From Candidatus Saccharimonadota bacterium (lineage in GTDB: Bacteria > Patescibacteriota > Saccharimonadia > Saccharimonadales > Saccharimonadaceae), in the NCBI GenBank assembly GCA_030529095.1, contig JAUMXN010000003.1, positions 1 through 45,367 of the forward strand: DNA of 45,367 nt. The letters run 5' to 3'. Made by a program: the position numbers and the translations under genes. The notes under the pieces are model-generated. The model saw nothing but the letters and a program-made list of their open reading frames with translations, did not search any database and was not told where the DNA came from. Shown one piece after another: positions 15,579 to 24,201 of the stretch. Each line of letters begins with the position of its first letter. Positions within the stretch are counted from its first letter, which is position 1.

Positions 15579-16572
15579 GGCTACTTAAAAACTTTAATGT
15601 ATCGCGCATCGCGTCATCGATGGTAAGTTCGGTTTTCCAGTTTAGCTCTCGCTCAGCTTTGCTTGGATCGGCATAAACTTCGGCAATATCGCCAGGGCGG
15701 CGAGGAGCTTCTACACATGGCAAAGCTTTGCCGCTGGCTTTTTCGAAGGCAGTAACCATTTCGCGAACCGAAGTTCCCCTACCGGTACCAAGATTGTAAA
15801 TCGAAGCGCCTGGTTTCATGTGTTCAGCGGCAGCAATGTGGCCTTTGGCAAGGTCCACTACGTGAATGTAGTCACGAATACCGGTGCCATCTGGAGTCGG
15901 ATAATCGGTCCCGCAGATTTGAAGTTGTGGAATTTTTCCCTTTGCAACTTTCATAATGATTGGCATAAGATTTAGTGGAATACCATTTGGATCTTCGCCA
16001 ATGATACCAGATTCGTGGTTACCGATAGGATTGAAGTAGCGCAAAATAGTACAGCTAAACTCCGGGTCTGAATCGGCAACGTCTTTTAAGATCTCCTCAA
16101 TCATATATTTGGTTTCGCCGTAAGGGTTGGTGATACCCTGGCCGGTAACCATAGTTTCGTCAAGTTTGGACTTTTCCTGAGTGCCATAAACCGTAGCCGA
16201 AGAAGAGAAAATAATTTTGTGTACACCGTGTTCTTTCATGCATTCGAGCAAATTAATGGTGCCGCTAATATTGTTTTCATAATATTCGAGCGGTTTTTCG
16301 ATTGATTCTGGGACAGCTTTGAGACCGGCAAAGTGGATAACTAAACCGTATCGGCGTTCACTGAATATTTTTTCGAGAGCCTCTTTGTCTCTAATATCAA
16401 CTTTAAACAGTTCTGGTTTTTTGCCAGTAATTTTTTCAACGCCGTCTAGAATCTCGGCTTTAGAATTGCAGAGATTGTCGACAACATCGACTTCGTAACC
16501 TTTGTTATGTAATTCAACGATTGTGTGGGAACCAATAAAACCGGTACCGCCTGTAACTAAAACTCTTTCCAT
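15568..16572 (-). CDS. galE: UDP-glucose 4-epimerase
   Basis: 334 residues, normal length. The NAD-binding TGGTGFIGSH (7-16), SSSATVYG (123-130) and active-site YGETK (Tyr151, Lys155) are intact, as are the substrate region RYFNPIGNHESG and RDYIHVVDLAKGH. It converts UDP-glucose to UDP-galactose, the substrate of the nearby mutase-like protein and possible donor for the glycosyltransferases. TATAAT ends 6 bases before the ATG with no Shine-Dalgarno. It leads the galE-GT2 transcript and is divergent from the ABC exporter genes. Confidence 0.96.
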   Translation of the reverse strand: MERVLVTGGTGFIGSHTIVELHNKGYEVDVVDNLCNSKAEILDGVEKITGKKPELFKVDIRDKEALEKIFSERRYGLVIHFAGLKAVPESIEKPLEYYENNISGTINLLECMKEHGVHKIIFSSSATVYGTQEKSKLDETMVTGQGITNPYGETKYMIEEILKDVADSDPEFSCTILRYFNPIGNHESGIIGEDPNGIPLNLMPIIMKVAKGKIPQLQICGTDYPTPDGTGIRDYIHVVDLAKGHIAAAEHMKPGASIYNLGTGRGTSVREMVTAFEKASGKALPCVEAPRRPGDIAEVYADPSKAERELNWKTELTIDDAMRDTLKFLSSHEA

Positions 16573-16578
16573 AGATTA

Positions 16579-16587
16579 ATTATAGCA
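16579..16587 (-). promoter_or_regulatory. extended -10 promoter, leaderless start of galE
   Basis: Minus strand TGC-TATAAT; the box (16584-16579) ends 6 bases before the ATG. Confidence 0.7.
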
Positions 16588-16614
16588 AAATTAGACGTTA
16601 GGGGCTGTAGTTTG

Positions 16615-16623
16615 TGGTAGAAT
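16615..16623 (+). promoter_or_regulatory. extended -10 promoter of the exporter operon
   Basis: TGG-TAGAAT with no clear -35; transcription should begin near 16630. Confidence 0.5.
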
Positions 16624-16646
16624 ATATAAATATAGAAGCCAATAAA

Positions 16647-16679
16647 ACTCGACGCCGACAAAAAAATAGTCGGACGAGT
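16647..16679 (+). other. hairpin in the 5' leader of the exporter operon
   Basis: ACTCG (16647-16651) pairs with CGAGT (16675-16679), and CCGAC (16655-16659) with GTCGG (16669-16673), around an A-rich loop. No T run follows, so it is not a terminator. It ends 20 bases before the ATG. Confidence 0.55.
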
Positions 16680-16699
16680 AGAAATTAAGAAGAAATAAG

Positions 16700-17512
16700 A
16701 TGAGTATACCGCGTATATTTATTAAGAAAAACAGGGTTCTCTTGAGAGAACTAACAAAAACTGATTTCAAACTACGCTACCAGGGGTCTGTATTAGGGTA
16801 TTTATGGGCACTATTGAAACCCTTACTAATGTTCGCTATTCTTTATGTAGTATTTGTAAAATTCTTTAAGTGGGGTGGTGACATCCCCCACTACGCCGTC
16901 TATCTTTTGACCGGAACAGTGATGTGGAATTTCTTTATGGAGTCTACTAACCAAGGCATCCATGCAATAGTGATGCGCGGTGATCTTTTGCGCAAAATCA
17001 GTTTTCCCAAATATATTGTAGTGGTATCAGCGACTTTGACCGCCGTGATCAACGTCTTGATTAACTTGGTCGTTATAATAATTTTCGCATTGATTAATGG
17101 CGTAACACCATCTTTGTCATGGTTACTAGTACCGCTCTCTATATTGGAGCTCTATGTTTTATCATTGGGTATCGCCTTCCTTCTTGGAGCGATCAACGTT
17201 AAATACCGCGATATTTCTTCGATTTGGGAGGTTTTTACGCAAGCGTTGTTCTATGCCGTACCAATCATTTATCCAATTTCAATGGTTGCGGCTACGAGCC
17301 AAAAAGCAGCTAAAATACTGCTTCTTAATCCAATCGCTCAGTCCATCCAAGACATTAGGTACAATCTCGTAACTGACCAAACCATTACTGCTTGGAATTA
17401 TATTCACCGCGAGTGGATTTGCATAATACCAATCATCTTGGTAGTCGTTGTAACATTCCTGGCTGCATTATATTTTAGAAAAAAATCTAAGTTCTTTGCG
17501 GAGGAGGTCTAA
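16700..17512 (+). CDS. ABC-2 type polysaccharide exporter permease (Wzm/TagG-like)
   Basis: 270 residues with six hydrophobic helices. The start RELTKTDFKLRYQGSVLGYLWALLKPL is the diagnostic N-terminal segment of the Wzm/TagG/RfbA family, and VKYRDISSIWEVFTQALFYAVPIIYP lies in the second half. With the ATPase encoded next it should carry lipid-linked polysaccharide across the membrane. The start lacks a strong ribosome site (AAGAAG about 10 bases upstream). The two-gene operon runs opposite to the surrounding glycosyltransferases. Confidence 0.93.
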   Translation: MSIPRIFIKKNRVLLRELTKTDFKLRYQGSVLGYLWALLKPLLMFAILYVVFVKFFKWGGDIPHYAVYLLTGTVMWNFFMESTNQGIHAIVMRGDLLRKISFPKYIVVVSATLTAVINVLINLVVIIIFALINGVTPSLSWLLVPLSILELYVLSLGIAFLLGAINVKYRDISSIWEVFTQALFYAVPIIYPISMVAATSQKAAKILLLNPIAQSIQDIRYNLVTDQTITAWNYIHREWICIIPIILVVVVTFLAALYFRKKSKFFAEEV

Positions 17513-17513
17513 A

Positions 17514-18290
17514 ATGAAGCGTCCGTTTATCGATCGTGAATTAATCAATGACGAAAACAATGAAAATGCTATCGTCGTTAAAAATCTTTACAAGAGTTTT
17601 ATGCTCCCAACGGAAAAATCTTGGGGTTTGAAACAAGCTATTTTTAATCGCCTACGCGGCATAAAGGGCTATCATAACCAAGAAGTTTTAAAAGATATTT
17701 CTTTTGCGGTTAAGCGTGGGGAGTTTGTTGGTATCGTAGGCCGTAACGGTTCTGGCAAATCGACGTTGCTAAAGACTTTGGCCGGCATTTATTGCCCGGA
17801 AAAAGGAGCCATTACTATAAACGGCAATCTTGTCCCCTTTATTGAGCTCGGTGTAGGCTTTAACCCGGAATTAACTGGTAGGGAGAATGTTTATCTGAAT
17901 GGCGCTATGCTTGGTTTTTCTAACGCCGAGATGGATCAAATGTATGATGAAATTTGGGAGTTTGCAGAATTGAGGGATTTTCAAGATCAAAAACTCAAAA
18001 ATTATTCTTCTGGCATGCAGGTGCGTTTGGCCTTTTCGATTGCGATCCGCGCAAAGGGCGACATCTTGTTACTTGATGAAGTGTTAGCCGTTGGCGATGC
18101 GGCGTTCCAACAAAAGTGCAATGACTTTTTTGCTTCATTACACGGCAAACAGACAGTGATTTTGGTTACCCATTCGATGGCTGCTGTTGAAAAGTTTTGC
18201 GATAGAGCCATTTTAATCGACGGTGGTAAAATAGCTCTCGATGGTAGTCCAAAGAAAGTAGCGAAAGCCTACAATAAACTCTGGGGTTAA
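17514..18290 (+). CDS. polysaccharide exporter ATPase (Wzt/TagH-like)
   Basis: 258 residues. Walker A GRNGSGKST (76-84), signature SSGMQ (165-169) and Walker B ILLLDEV followed by LAVGD (184-194), all with the sequence style of the Wzt/TagH family (SGMQVRLAFSIA). It ends soon after the ATPase domain, so it lacks the C-terminal carbohydrate-binding domain used by some Wzt proteins to check the chain end. GGAGG precedes the ATG; one base separates it from the permease stop. It overlaps the convergent GT4 gene by 4 bases. Confidence 0.93.
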   Translation: MKRPFIDRELINDENNENAIVVKNLYKSFMLPTEKSWGLKQAIFNRLRGIKGYHNQEVLKDISFAVKRGEFVGIVGRNGSGKSTLLKTLAGIYCPEKGAITINGNLVPFIELGVGFNPELTGRENVYLNGAMLGFSNAEMDQMYDEIWEFAELRDFQDQKLKNYSSGMQVRLAFSIAIRAKGDILLLDEVLAVGDAAFQQKCNDFFASLHGKQTVILVTHSMAAVEKFCDRAILIDGGKIALDGSPKKVAKAYNKLWG

Positions 18291-19405
18291 TCATCCAGGA
18301 GTGGCAAAAATTGATCCTTGATGATTTTTTTCAAATCAAATTTTTCTTGATATATTTGGCGCGCTGCCGTTCCATACTCTTTACATAGTTTTTGATTGGT
18401 CACTAATTTTAGAATCGCCTGCTCAAGCTCGTCAACATTCTTCGGTCGAATCAGAATACCGTTTTTGCCGTTTTTAATCACCTCCGGAGTACCACCAACC
18501 CCTGTAGCAATTATTGCCTTCCCCATCATGGAAGCTTCCAGCATAGATAAACTAAGCCCTTCCATATATGACGGTAGGACAAAAATATCATAGTCTGATA
18601 CGGCATTGATATTGTCGTCAACTTGTCCATGAAAAGTCACTCCGTCAATTTTGGTGGGTTGTCTGAATTTACTGTCGTCGCCATATAGATCGAGTGTAAT
18701 ATTTTTAAAACGTTTTTTAACCCTAACAAATGCCTCTAATAGCTCGTTAATCCCCTTGCTAGCTTCGATACGGCCAATATAATATAGTTTTTGCTTCGCA
18801 GCTGGCATTTTCTTGAAAGCATCTTTTACGCCATTATACAAAACTGTTGTATTTTCAATATGTTTAGTGCTTTTTAATGATCTAAAATAACTATAGTCAT
18901 AGTTGCTGACAAAAATTATTTTATACGCATATTTTGCACACTTTAGAACCTTTTTGGCAATAAAATTTTTATACCATATGTCAACGTTGTTTAAGACCCA
19001 GTTACGAAAATCTGCATGATCGGTCCAAATAACTTTTAGCTGTAGCCGCTTTGCAGCAACAGTGGCAGCGATCCAGTCGTCACGAGATTGGACATCGATT
19101 GTCGCCCCTGTGTGTTCCAGAAACAGTTGCTTATACCATTTACGTAAGCGTCTTTGCCATCGCCAGTAAAGTGGCATCAGAATAATCTTTTTTCCACTCC
19201 AGTTTTGCCTCTTATTATATGGGGCTTCTATGGCTGAAACGTTGTGTTTTTTTGCTTCTACCAACAACTTCTTTGACGACGTGACAATGATGGGGGATAT
19301 ATTGTATTCTTTTAATTCTTTTGCGAGCTGCAACTGGTATACTTCCCCACCACCATACGCATCTGGGTCGACATTTCTGATTAGAAGTATTTCTTTACGC
19401 TTCAT
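18287..19405 (-). CDS. glycosyltransferase family 4 (GT-B fold)
   Basis: 372 residues. The N-terminal YGGGEVYQLQLAKELKEY is the acceptor-side loop of GT4 enzymes. The C-terminal half has VLYNGVKDAF, YYIGRIEASKGINELLEAF and the E-x7-E region SYMEGLSLSMLEASMMGK, followed by GGTPEVIKNGKNGIL. It transfers a sugar with retention of configuration from a nucleotide-sugar. It overlaps the upstream flavoprotein gene by 11 bases, so it belongs to that operon. It lies in the A+T-rich part of the locus. Confidence 0.92.
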   Translation of the reverse strand: MKRKEILLIRNVDPDAYGGGEVYQLQLAKELKEYNISPIIVTSSKKLLVEAKKHNVSAIEAPYNKRQNWSGKKIILMPLYWRWQRRLRKWYKQLFLEHTGATIDVQSRDDWIAATVAAKRLQLKVIWTDHADFRNWVLNNVDIWYKNFIAKKVLKCAKYAYKIIFVSNYDYSYFRSLKSTKHIENTTVLYNGVKDAFKKMPAAKQKLYYIGRIEASKGINELLEAFVRVKKRFKNITLDLYGDDSKFRQPTKIDGVTFHGQVDDNINAVSDYDIFVLPSYMEGLSLSMLEASMMGKAIIATGVGGTPEVIKNGKNGILIRPKNVDELEQAILKLVTNQKLCKEYGTAARQIYQEKFDLKKIIKDQFLPLLDD

Positions 19406-20675
19406 CTTTTATCGTTTTAGTTATATTTTCCGCCATTGTCATACAATCTTCCATTGAATTGTACGTCCAGCTTCCATAGCGCCCAGTATTAAAAATGCGC
19501 TTTTTTCTAAGCTCTTGTAAGATGTTTTCAACTGTAGCTTTTTCGGTATTCGAAATATGGACATAAGCTGGGTCCATGACGAGAGTGCATGAATCCATAA
19601 GCTTCATGTCATCATCAATAATCCCCACCTTTTTCATGCCCTCAAGAGTCTCTTTTAGCTCCTTCTCGATATCAATTTGGTCGTTTTTGGAGAAGCCTAT
19701 TTCGACATAAACGCTTAGTTTGTCTTGGTTTAGGATGTTGTCATAAAAACCAATGCGATAAAAGTTGAGCTTTTTGTCTGGGAAATATATCCAATGTTCT
19801 TTTTTGAAATTTGGTGATTTCTTATCGAAACCGAGATTGAACACCAACACTTTGTTGTAGGAGAGTTTTTTAGACAACTCCTGATACTCTATATTGTTTG
19901 AAAGCCTAAGAAATAGATTAAATGGAATTGAGCTAATGAGGTTATCGAATCCATACACTTCGCCGTCTTCGGTTGTGACTGTTTTGTTCTCTATATCAAT
20001 AGTTTTGACCGTAGTATTGTAGAGTATTTTGTCTTGAGGAATTTTTTCGACAAGCTTATCGATGAAATACCCCGTGCCTTTTTTAAGATATAAGAACTCG
20101 TCATTATAGGTTGAAGCGCGATTACCTTTCATATTTCTGATAATCGCATCGAAGTCTGCATATGGGAAGAATCTGCCCATAGCATCTTTGTCGAGTAACT
20201 GGAGATCGGTAGCGTAAAGCTTCTCGTTGTATGGCTTAAGAAATTTTTCGGTCGTAGCACGCCCAAATTTTCCATATAACATATCAAGAAAACTACTATA
20301 TTCGTCTTTACTTTCTTTAGTATATAAATCATACAAGCATTCAATAAAGTCTTCTTTTGGCAACTGATGAATATTCATCTGAAATGGATATTCGATAAGT
20401 GTCCCATTGTATAAAATTTTCGTATTCTTCTTACTATAAACAATCTCTTCCGGCTCAACCATTGAGGCAAACAGCTTCTGATATTTTTCTGTCTGAAAAT
20501 GGTAGAAGTGTCCAGCATAGTCCCATACATACACTGGATTAGCAATAGTGCGGCAATAGCCACCGGCAGTATTATCTTTTTCCAAAATTAAATAGTCTGC
20601 ATTTTCACCTAAGAATAGTGCAGCGGACAGCCCAGAAAGGCCGCCACCTAAAATAAGGGTTTTGACTCTTTTCAT
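19395..20675 (-). CDS. FAD-dependent UDP-galactopyranose mutase-like protein
   Basis: 426 residues. It has the FAD-binding LILGGGLSGLSAALFL (residues 7-22) and EKDNTAGGYCRTI. YVWDYAGHFYHFQTEKYQKL corresponds to the HKYGPHIFHT region of UDP-galactopyranose mutases. FLKPYNEKLYATDLQLLD and LKKGTGYFIDKL follow the pattern of the broader amine-oxidase/protoporphyrinogen-oxidase group. With galE nearby, conversion of UDP-galactopyranose to the furanose form is a sensible guess, but a different sugar-nucleotide oxidoreductase is possible. TAAAAT ends 7 bases before the ATG; no Shine-Dalgarno. Confidence 0.72.
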   Translation of the reverse strand: MKRVKTLILGGGLSGLSAALFLGENADYLILEKDNTAGGYCRTIANPVYVWDYAGHFYHFQTEKYQKLFASMVEPEEIVYSKKNTKILYNGTLIEYPFQMNIHQLPKEDFIECLYDLYTKESKDEYSSFLDMLYGKFGRATTEKFLKPYNEKLYATDLQLLDKDAMGRFFPYADFDAIIRNMKGNRASTYNDEFLYLKKGTGYFIDKLVEKIPQDKILYNTTVKTIDIENKTVTTEDGEVYGFDNLISSIPFNLFLRLSNNIEYQELSKKLSYNKVLVFNLGFDKKSPNFKKEHWIYFPDKKLNFYRIGFYDNILNQDKLSVYVEIGFSKNDQIDIEKELKETLEGMKKVGIIDDDMKLMDSCTLVMDPAYVHISNTEKATVENILQELRKKRIFNTGRYGSWTYNSMEDCMTMAENITKTIKDEA

Positions 20676-20682
20676 ATCTTAT

Positions 20683-20691
20683 ATTTTACCA
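20683..20691 (-). promoter_or_regulatory. extended -10 promoter, leaderless start of mutase-like gene
   Basis: Minus strand TGG-TAAAAT ending 7 bases before the ATG, in the 19-base gap after the 20695 gene. Confidence 0.55.
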
Positions 20692-20694
20692 CTT

Positions 20695-21630
20695 TTATTT
20701 GATTAATGCACCTTTGGTGAGACGATGGATAATGATTCTTCTACCTGCGATGTTTTTATTTTTGTAAAAGCTCGGGTATTTTTTTAATGCAGAGTCGAAG
20801 GCGCAAAAGTCTTGACGACTTTTTTTGTTCCAAATGGCCGTTCGATATTGCAAATAGCAGAGGCCGACTATGCGTTTTTCAACAATCTTCGATCGGATAT
20901 TACCCAATTGACCTTTATGTTTTTCATAAAAACCTAGTAGATTTAAACAAATTTTTTCATGGTCTTTGATATGTTTAGCCATACTAGCATGGGAAATTGA
21001 CTGGTCACTAGAGCCAACGTTATAAATATAGATTGGTGCACTAATATAGGAAGCTGTCGCAGCATACAATGTACACCAAAAATCATATTCTTGATCGTCG
21101 TAGTATACTTTTTCAGTAAGTTTTATTTTTTTAATAAGGTCTGTCTTGACGGTAATGAATGGCAGCATAATTCCCTCTGTACCGTTTAGCGCATCGTCTA
21201 TAGCAATGTTTTTGAACTCTGCCTTGTCGCTCCAAGAGACGGTTTTAGTTTGCTTATTTTTTTCAAAATAGTTTGAGAAGATTATGTCGCTATTTTCGTT
21301 TTCTAGCTCTTTGATAAGCAAATCGAGGTTTTTACCGTTCATAGCATCATCGCCATCTAATACCCTAAAATATTTTCCGTGGGCCCTGCTAATTCCAGAA
21401 TTAACTGCACCGCCATGGCCACGATTGTCCTGGTTGATGACAACTATGTTTGTCACCCCTTTGGCGATTTTTTCGATGACGGCTTGACTATTGTCGGTTG
21501 AACCGTCGTTCACGATAATCACTTCTATTTTGCCAAAACATTCAGTATGTTTAATAGAATCAACAGCGGCTTTTATAGTTTTGGCCGAATTATATGCCGT
21601 GATAACTATCGTGAGAATATATTTGCCCAT
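20695..21630 (-). CDS. glycosyltransferase family 2
   Basis: 311 residues. LTIVITAYNSAKTIKAAVDS, IIVNDGSTDNS (38-48), NRGHGGAVNSGISRAHGK and LDGDD at 91-95 form the catalytic domain. The C-terminal half (GSSDQSISHASM, ALKKYPSFYKNKNIAGRR) closely parallels the C-terminal GT2 domain of the neighbouring 855-residue protein, so the two look like duplicates. It starts 3 bases after that gene and is co-transcribed. A and T dominate its codon third positions, as in the rest of this stretch. Confidence 0.9.
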   Translation of the reverse strand: MGKYILTIVITAYNSAKTIKAAVDSIKHTECFGKIEVIIVNDGSTDNSQAVIEKIAKGVTNIVVINQDNRGHGGAVNSGISRAHGKYFRVLDGDDAMNGKNLDLLIKELENENSDIIFSNYFEKNKQTKTVSWSDKAEFKNIAIDDALNGTEGIMLPFITVKTDLIKKIKLTEKVYYDDQEYDFWCTLYAATASYISAPIYIYNVGSSDQSISHASMAKHIKDHEKICLNLLGFYEKHKGQLGNIRSKIVEKRIVGLCYLQYRTAIWNKKSRQDFCAFDSALKKYPSFYKNKNIAGRRIIIHRLTKGALIK

Positions 21631-21633
21631 ACT

Positions 21634-24201
21634 TTAAAACTTCACTATCTTTTTCACCGTTTTTGCGCGGGTCCTAAGAGTAATATATGTTTTGCGGATA
21701 ATGAAATAAAGTATTTTATAGCGACGGAGACGTTTGACCGCACGAGGGGTTAGGTAGTCGTTTTTATAGTAGCGTGGATATTTTTTGAGCACTTTTTCAA
21801 TGTCGCGGAATTTTGAATATTTATTAAACATATCCAATGCAATATGGTATTGATGAGAAATGGTTTCATGAAGTTGTACACGCACAAAATGCTCATATTT
21901 TGCATCAGAAAGTTTTCCCTGTTCAAGAAGCTTAATAACTTCTTCGAGGACGCGAAGATGTTGATAGAAATTACGTTTATAACTTGCGTCAGATAAAGAT
22001 TGCCCGCTATCTCCAAGTGCATAATAGTAGAGTTCGACCGGATCAAGCATCGCCGTTTTGGCGGCCTCTGTCATGTAATAATTATATTCGATATCGACAT
22101 AGAAGCATTTTTCAGTTAACTCACAGTTGGCATTGCGCAAGTTTTCCGTCTTCGTAGAGGTGGTAGATAATACTGCACCATACCCAGGAAAGCCATACTT
22201 GTCGATACAAAGTTCGTCAAAATCGTAGATTACGCCAGGGGTCATAAAAGGATATTTATGGTCTGGGCGTAAAGTAGAATCGGTCATCCAGTCTTGAACC
22301 GTGTTTGTAAATACGATGTCCGCGTCAGTCTTGAGCAGCTTTTCAATATGCTGTTCCAGACTTTTACTGTCTAGGCGGTCGTCAGCATCCATAATGCGGA
22401 AATACTTTCCTGTAGCTGCGGCCAGCCCAGCGTTTACGGTTGACCCGTGTCCACCATTTTTCTTGTCGATAAACTTAATGGCATCACGCAGAGTGTTGCA
22501 AGAGTTTTTGATAAGCTTTTTAACGACCTCACTCGTATTGTCGGTTGAACCGTCGTTTACAATTATGATTTCTGTATGGTTGAGATGTTTTTGGTTTGCC
22601 AACGACTTTACTGCGTTGATAATATGTTCGCCAGCGTTATAGGTTGGAATTACAATCGACAGAATAGGCGATTGGCGTTTTTTGTTTCCTTCCGCCTTGA
22701 GCCTGTCGTTGCTTTTTGTTACAGATTTGATGAGTTCGATTTCTTTAGCGATGGCCGATTCCGAAGCATTCTTTTTTACACTATCGTGACATTCCTTGCA
22801 TTTTTTAGCAAAATATTTTTCATCTTCTACGAGTTTTTTAATAATTTCGACAGCCTCTTCGACATTGTCGTTGTCGAAAAAGGTGCCAATTTTTTCTGGT
22901 AATATGTCGGAGAGTCCGGTACCACGAGAAGCGACAACGGTCATACCAGACATAGCCGCTTCGCTTGCGGTTACACCCTGTGTATCGTAGCGTGATGGAG
23001 CAAGTAAAATGCCGTTTTCACCGAACACCCTGTCCATATCATCATTTTGGAAAAATGCGTTAATAATTTTTACGTTTTGAAATTTTTTGAGTGGAAAAAC
23101 CAACGCGTCTTGATAGTCGCCAGTGCCGGCTATCGTAATGTTTAATTTATTAAAAAACGGCTGCTTCGATAGCGCAAGAACAGTACGAACAGCAATATCC
23201 ACGGCGTATTGACGAAGGTTATCCATTTTTTTAAGAATTAGGATGTTGTATCTTTTTTCAGCGTCACGTTCTTGAAAGCTAAATAGTTGGTCGTCTATAA
23301 AACATGGAATAATGCTGTAGTTTGAAAAATTGATTCCGGTGGCTTTCTTTGCGTTTTCGTAGTTCCACTTCGTATTAAAAACCCAATGCACATTTGGCAT
23401 TTCATTGTATATACGTAGCGTTTTTAGGCGGTCTTGTTTCTCTTCATATTCTTCCGGTGAAAAAACCCTATCCTCGGAGAAATACTGACCAAAAATGTTT
23501 TGGTTGTACAGATCCACGTCTGCCCCATGACAGTAAATTATTACTTCGGTATCATCTAGATCGCAAGCCCGCACAGCGTTACCAATTTCTGAATCAAGAA
23601 AGTGGATAATAATTTTTTTGTAGTGATGTTTTCTAAGGATACTTCGAAGCTCGGCAAAAGAAACCTTATTGATGACATCGCCTCGAAAATCGTATCGATA
23701 GCTACGCTCATCATACTTGGAAACCACAACCACATCGGTAGAGATACCGTGCTGCTGATATTCTTTGTTTTTTGAATAAACAAAGGTCGCGGCGTAAGGA
23801 TTTGTAGCCGATGGATACATCGGGGTGATTATCAAAACGTCGTTCTTATATTCCTCATAATCTACGAAATCGTTGGTGCTTTGAGGCTTAATACTAAGTT
23901 CACCAATCTCGATTTTGGTTTTTGGGGGTATATAAATTGCCGCAAAATATCTTTTTGCGCTACCTCTTTCTCCCGGATTCGGGATTAAGCAAGAAGAGTT
24001 TATCGGTGCAATATTGGAAAAATCCTTTGTGATGTTGAATATTTTCACATAGACGTCTGGGTTTCCGGAAATAACTTTACCGTTAAAAACAATTTTAACG
24101 TATGGATCTAAAAGTTTAAAACTCTTCTTCAAAATAACTTTTTTAATACTATTTGAATTATTTTGCAGAACTCTTTTTTTCTTGATCAACTTATTTTTCA
24201 T
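21634..24201 (-). CDS. bifunctional glycosyltransferase, GT4 fused to GT2
   Basis: 855 residues in three parts. Residues 1-115 are a basic start plus a beta-rich segment of unknown role. Residues about 118-490 are a GT-B domain: VLIITPMYPSATNPYAATFV, ILLAPSRYDTQGVTASEAAMSG (the GT4 E-x7-E-like region) and SRGTGLSDILPEKIGTFF. From about 511 a GT2 domain follows: LSIVIPTYNAGEHI, IIIVNDGSTDNTS, NGGHGSTVNAGLAAATGK, and metal motif MDADD near 604. The fusion could add two sugars in sequence, for example a repeat unit. It overlaps the upstream pyruvyl transferase gene by 4 bases (ATGA). Confidence 0.9.
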   Translation of the reverse strand: MKNKLIKKKRVLQNNSNSIKKVILKKSFKLLDPYVKIVFNGKVISGNPDVYVKIFNITKDFSNIAPINSSCLIPNPGERGSAKRYFAAIYIPPKTKIEIGELSIKPQSTNDFVDYEEYKNDVLIITPMYPSATNPYAATFVYSKNKEYQQHGISTDVVVVSKYDERSYRYDFRGDVINKVSFAELRSILRKHHYKKIIIHFLDSEIGNAVRACDLDDTEVIIYCHGADVDLYNQNIFGQYFSEDRVFSPEEYEEKQDRLKTLRIYNEMPNVHWVFNTKWNYENAKKATGINFSNYSIIPCFIDDQLFSFQERDAEKRYNILILKKMDNLRQYAVDIAVRTVLALSKQPFFNKLNITIAGTGDYQDALVFPLKKFQNVKIINAFFQNDDMDRVFGENGILLAPSRYDTQGVTASEAAMSGMTVVASRGTGLSDILPEKIGTFFDNDNVEEAVEIIKKLVEDEKYFAKKCKECHDSVKKNASESAIAKEIELIKSVTKSNDRLKAEGNKKRQSPILSIVIPTYNAGEHIINAVKSLANQKHLNHTEIIIVNDGSTDNTSEVVKKLIKNSCNTLRDAIKFIDKKNGGHGSTVNAGLAAATGKYFRIMDADDRLDSKSLEQHIEKLLKTDADIVFTNTVQDWMTDSTLRPDHKYPFMTPGVIYDFDELCIDKYGFPGYGAVLSTTSTKTENLRNANCELTEKCFYVDIEYNYYMTEAAKTAMLDPVELYYYALGDSGQSLSDASYKRNFYQHLRVLEEVIKLLEQGKLSDAKYEHFVRVQLHETISHQYHIALDMFNKYSKFRDIEKVLKKYPRYYKNDYLTPRAVKRLRRYKILYFIIRKTYITLRTRAKTVKKIVKF

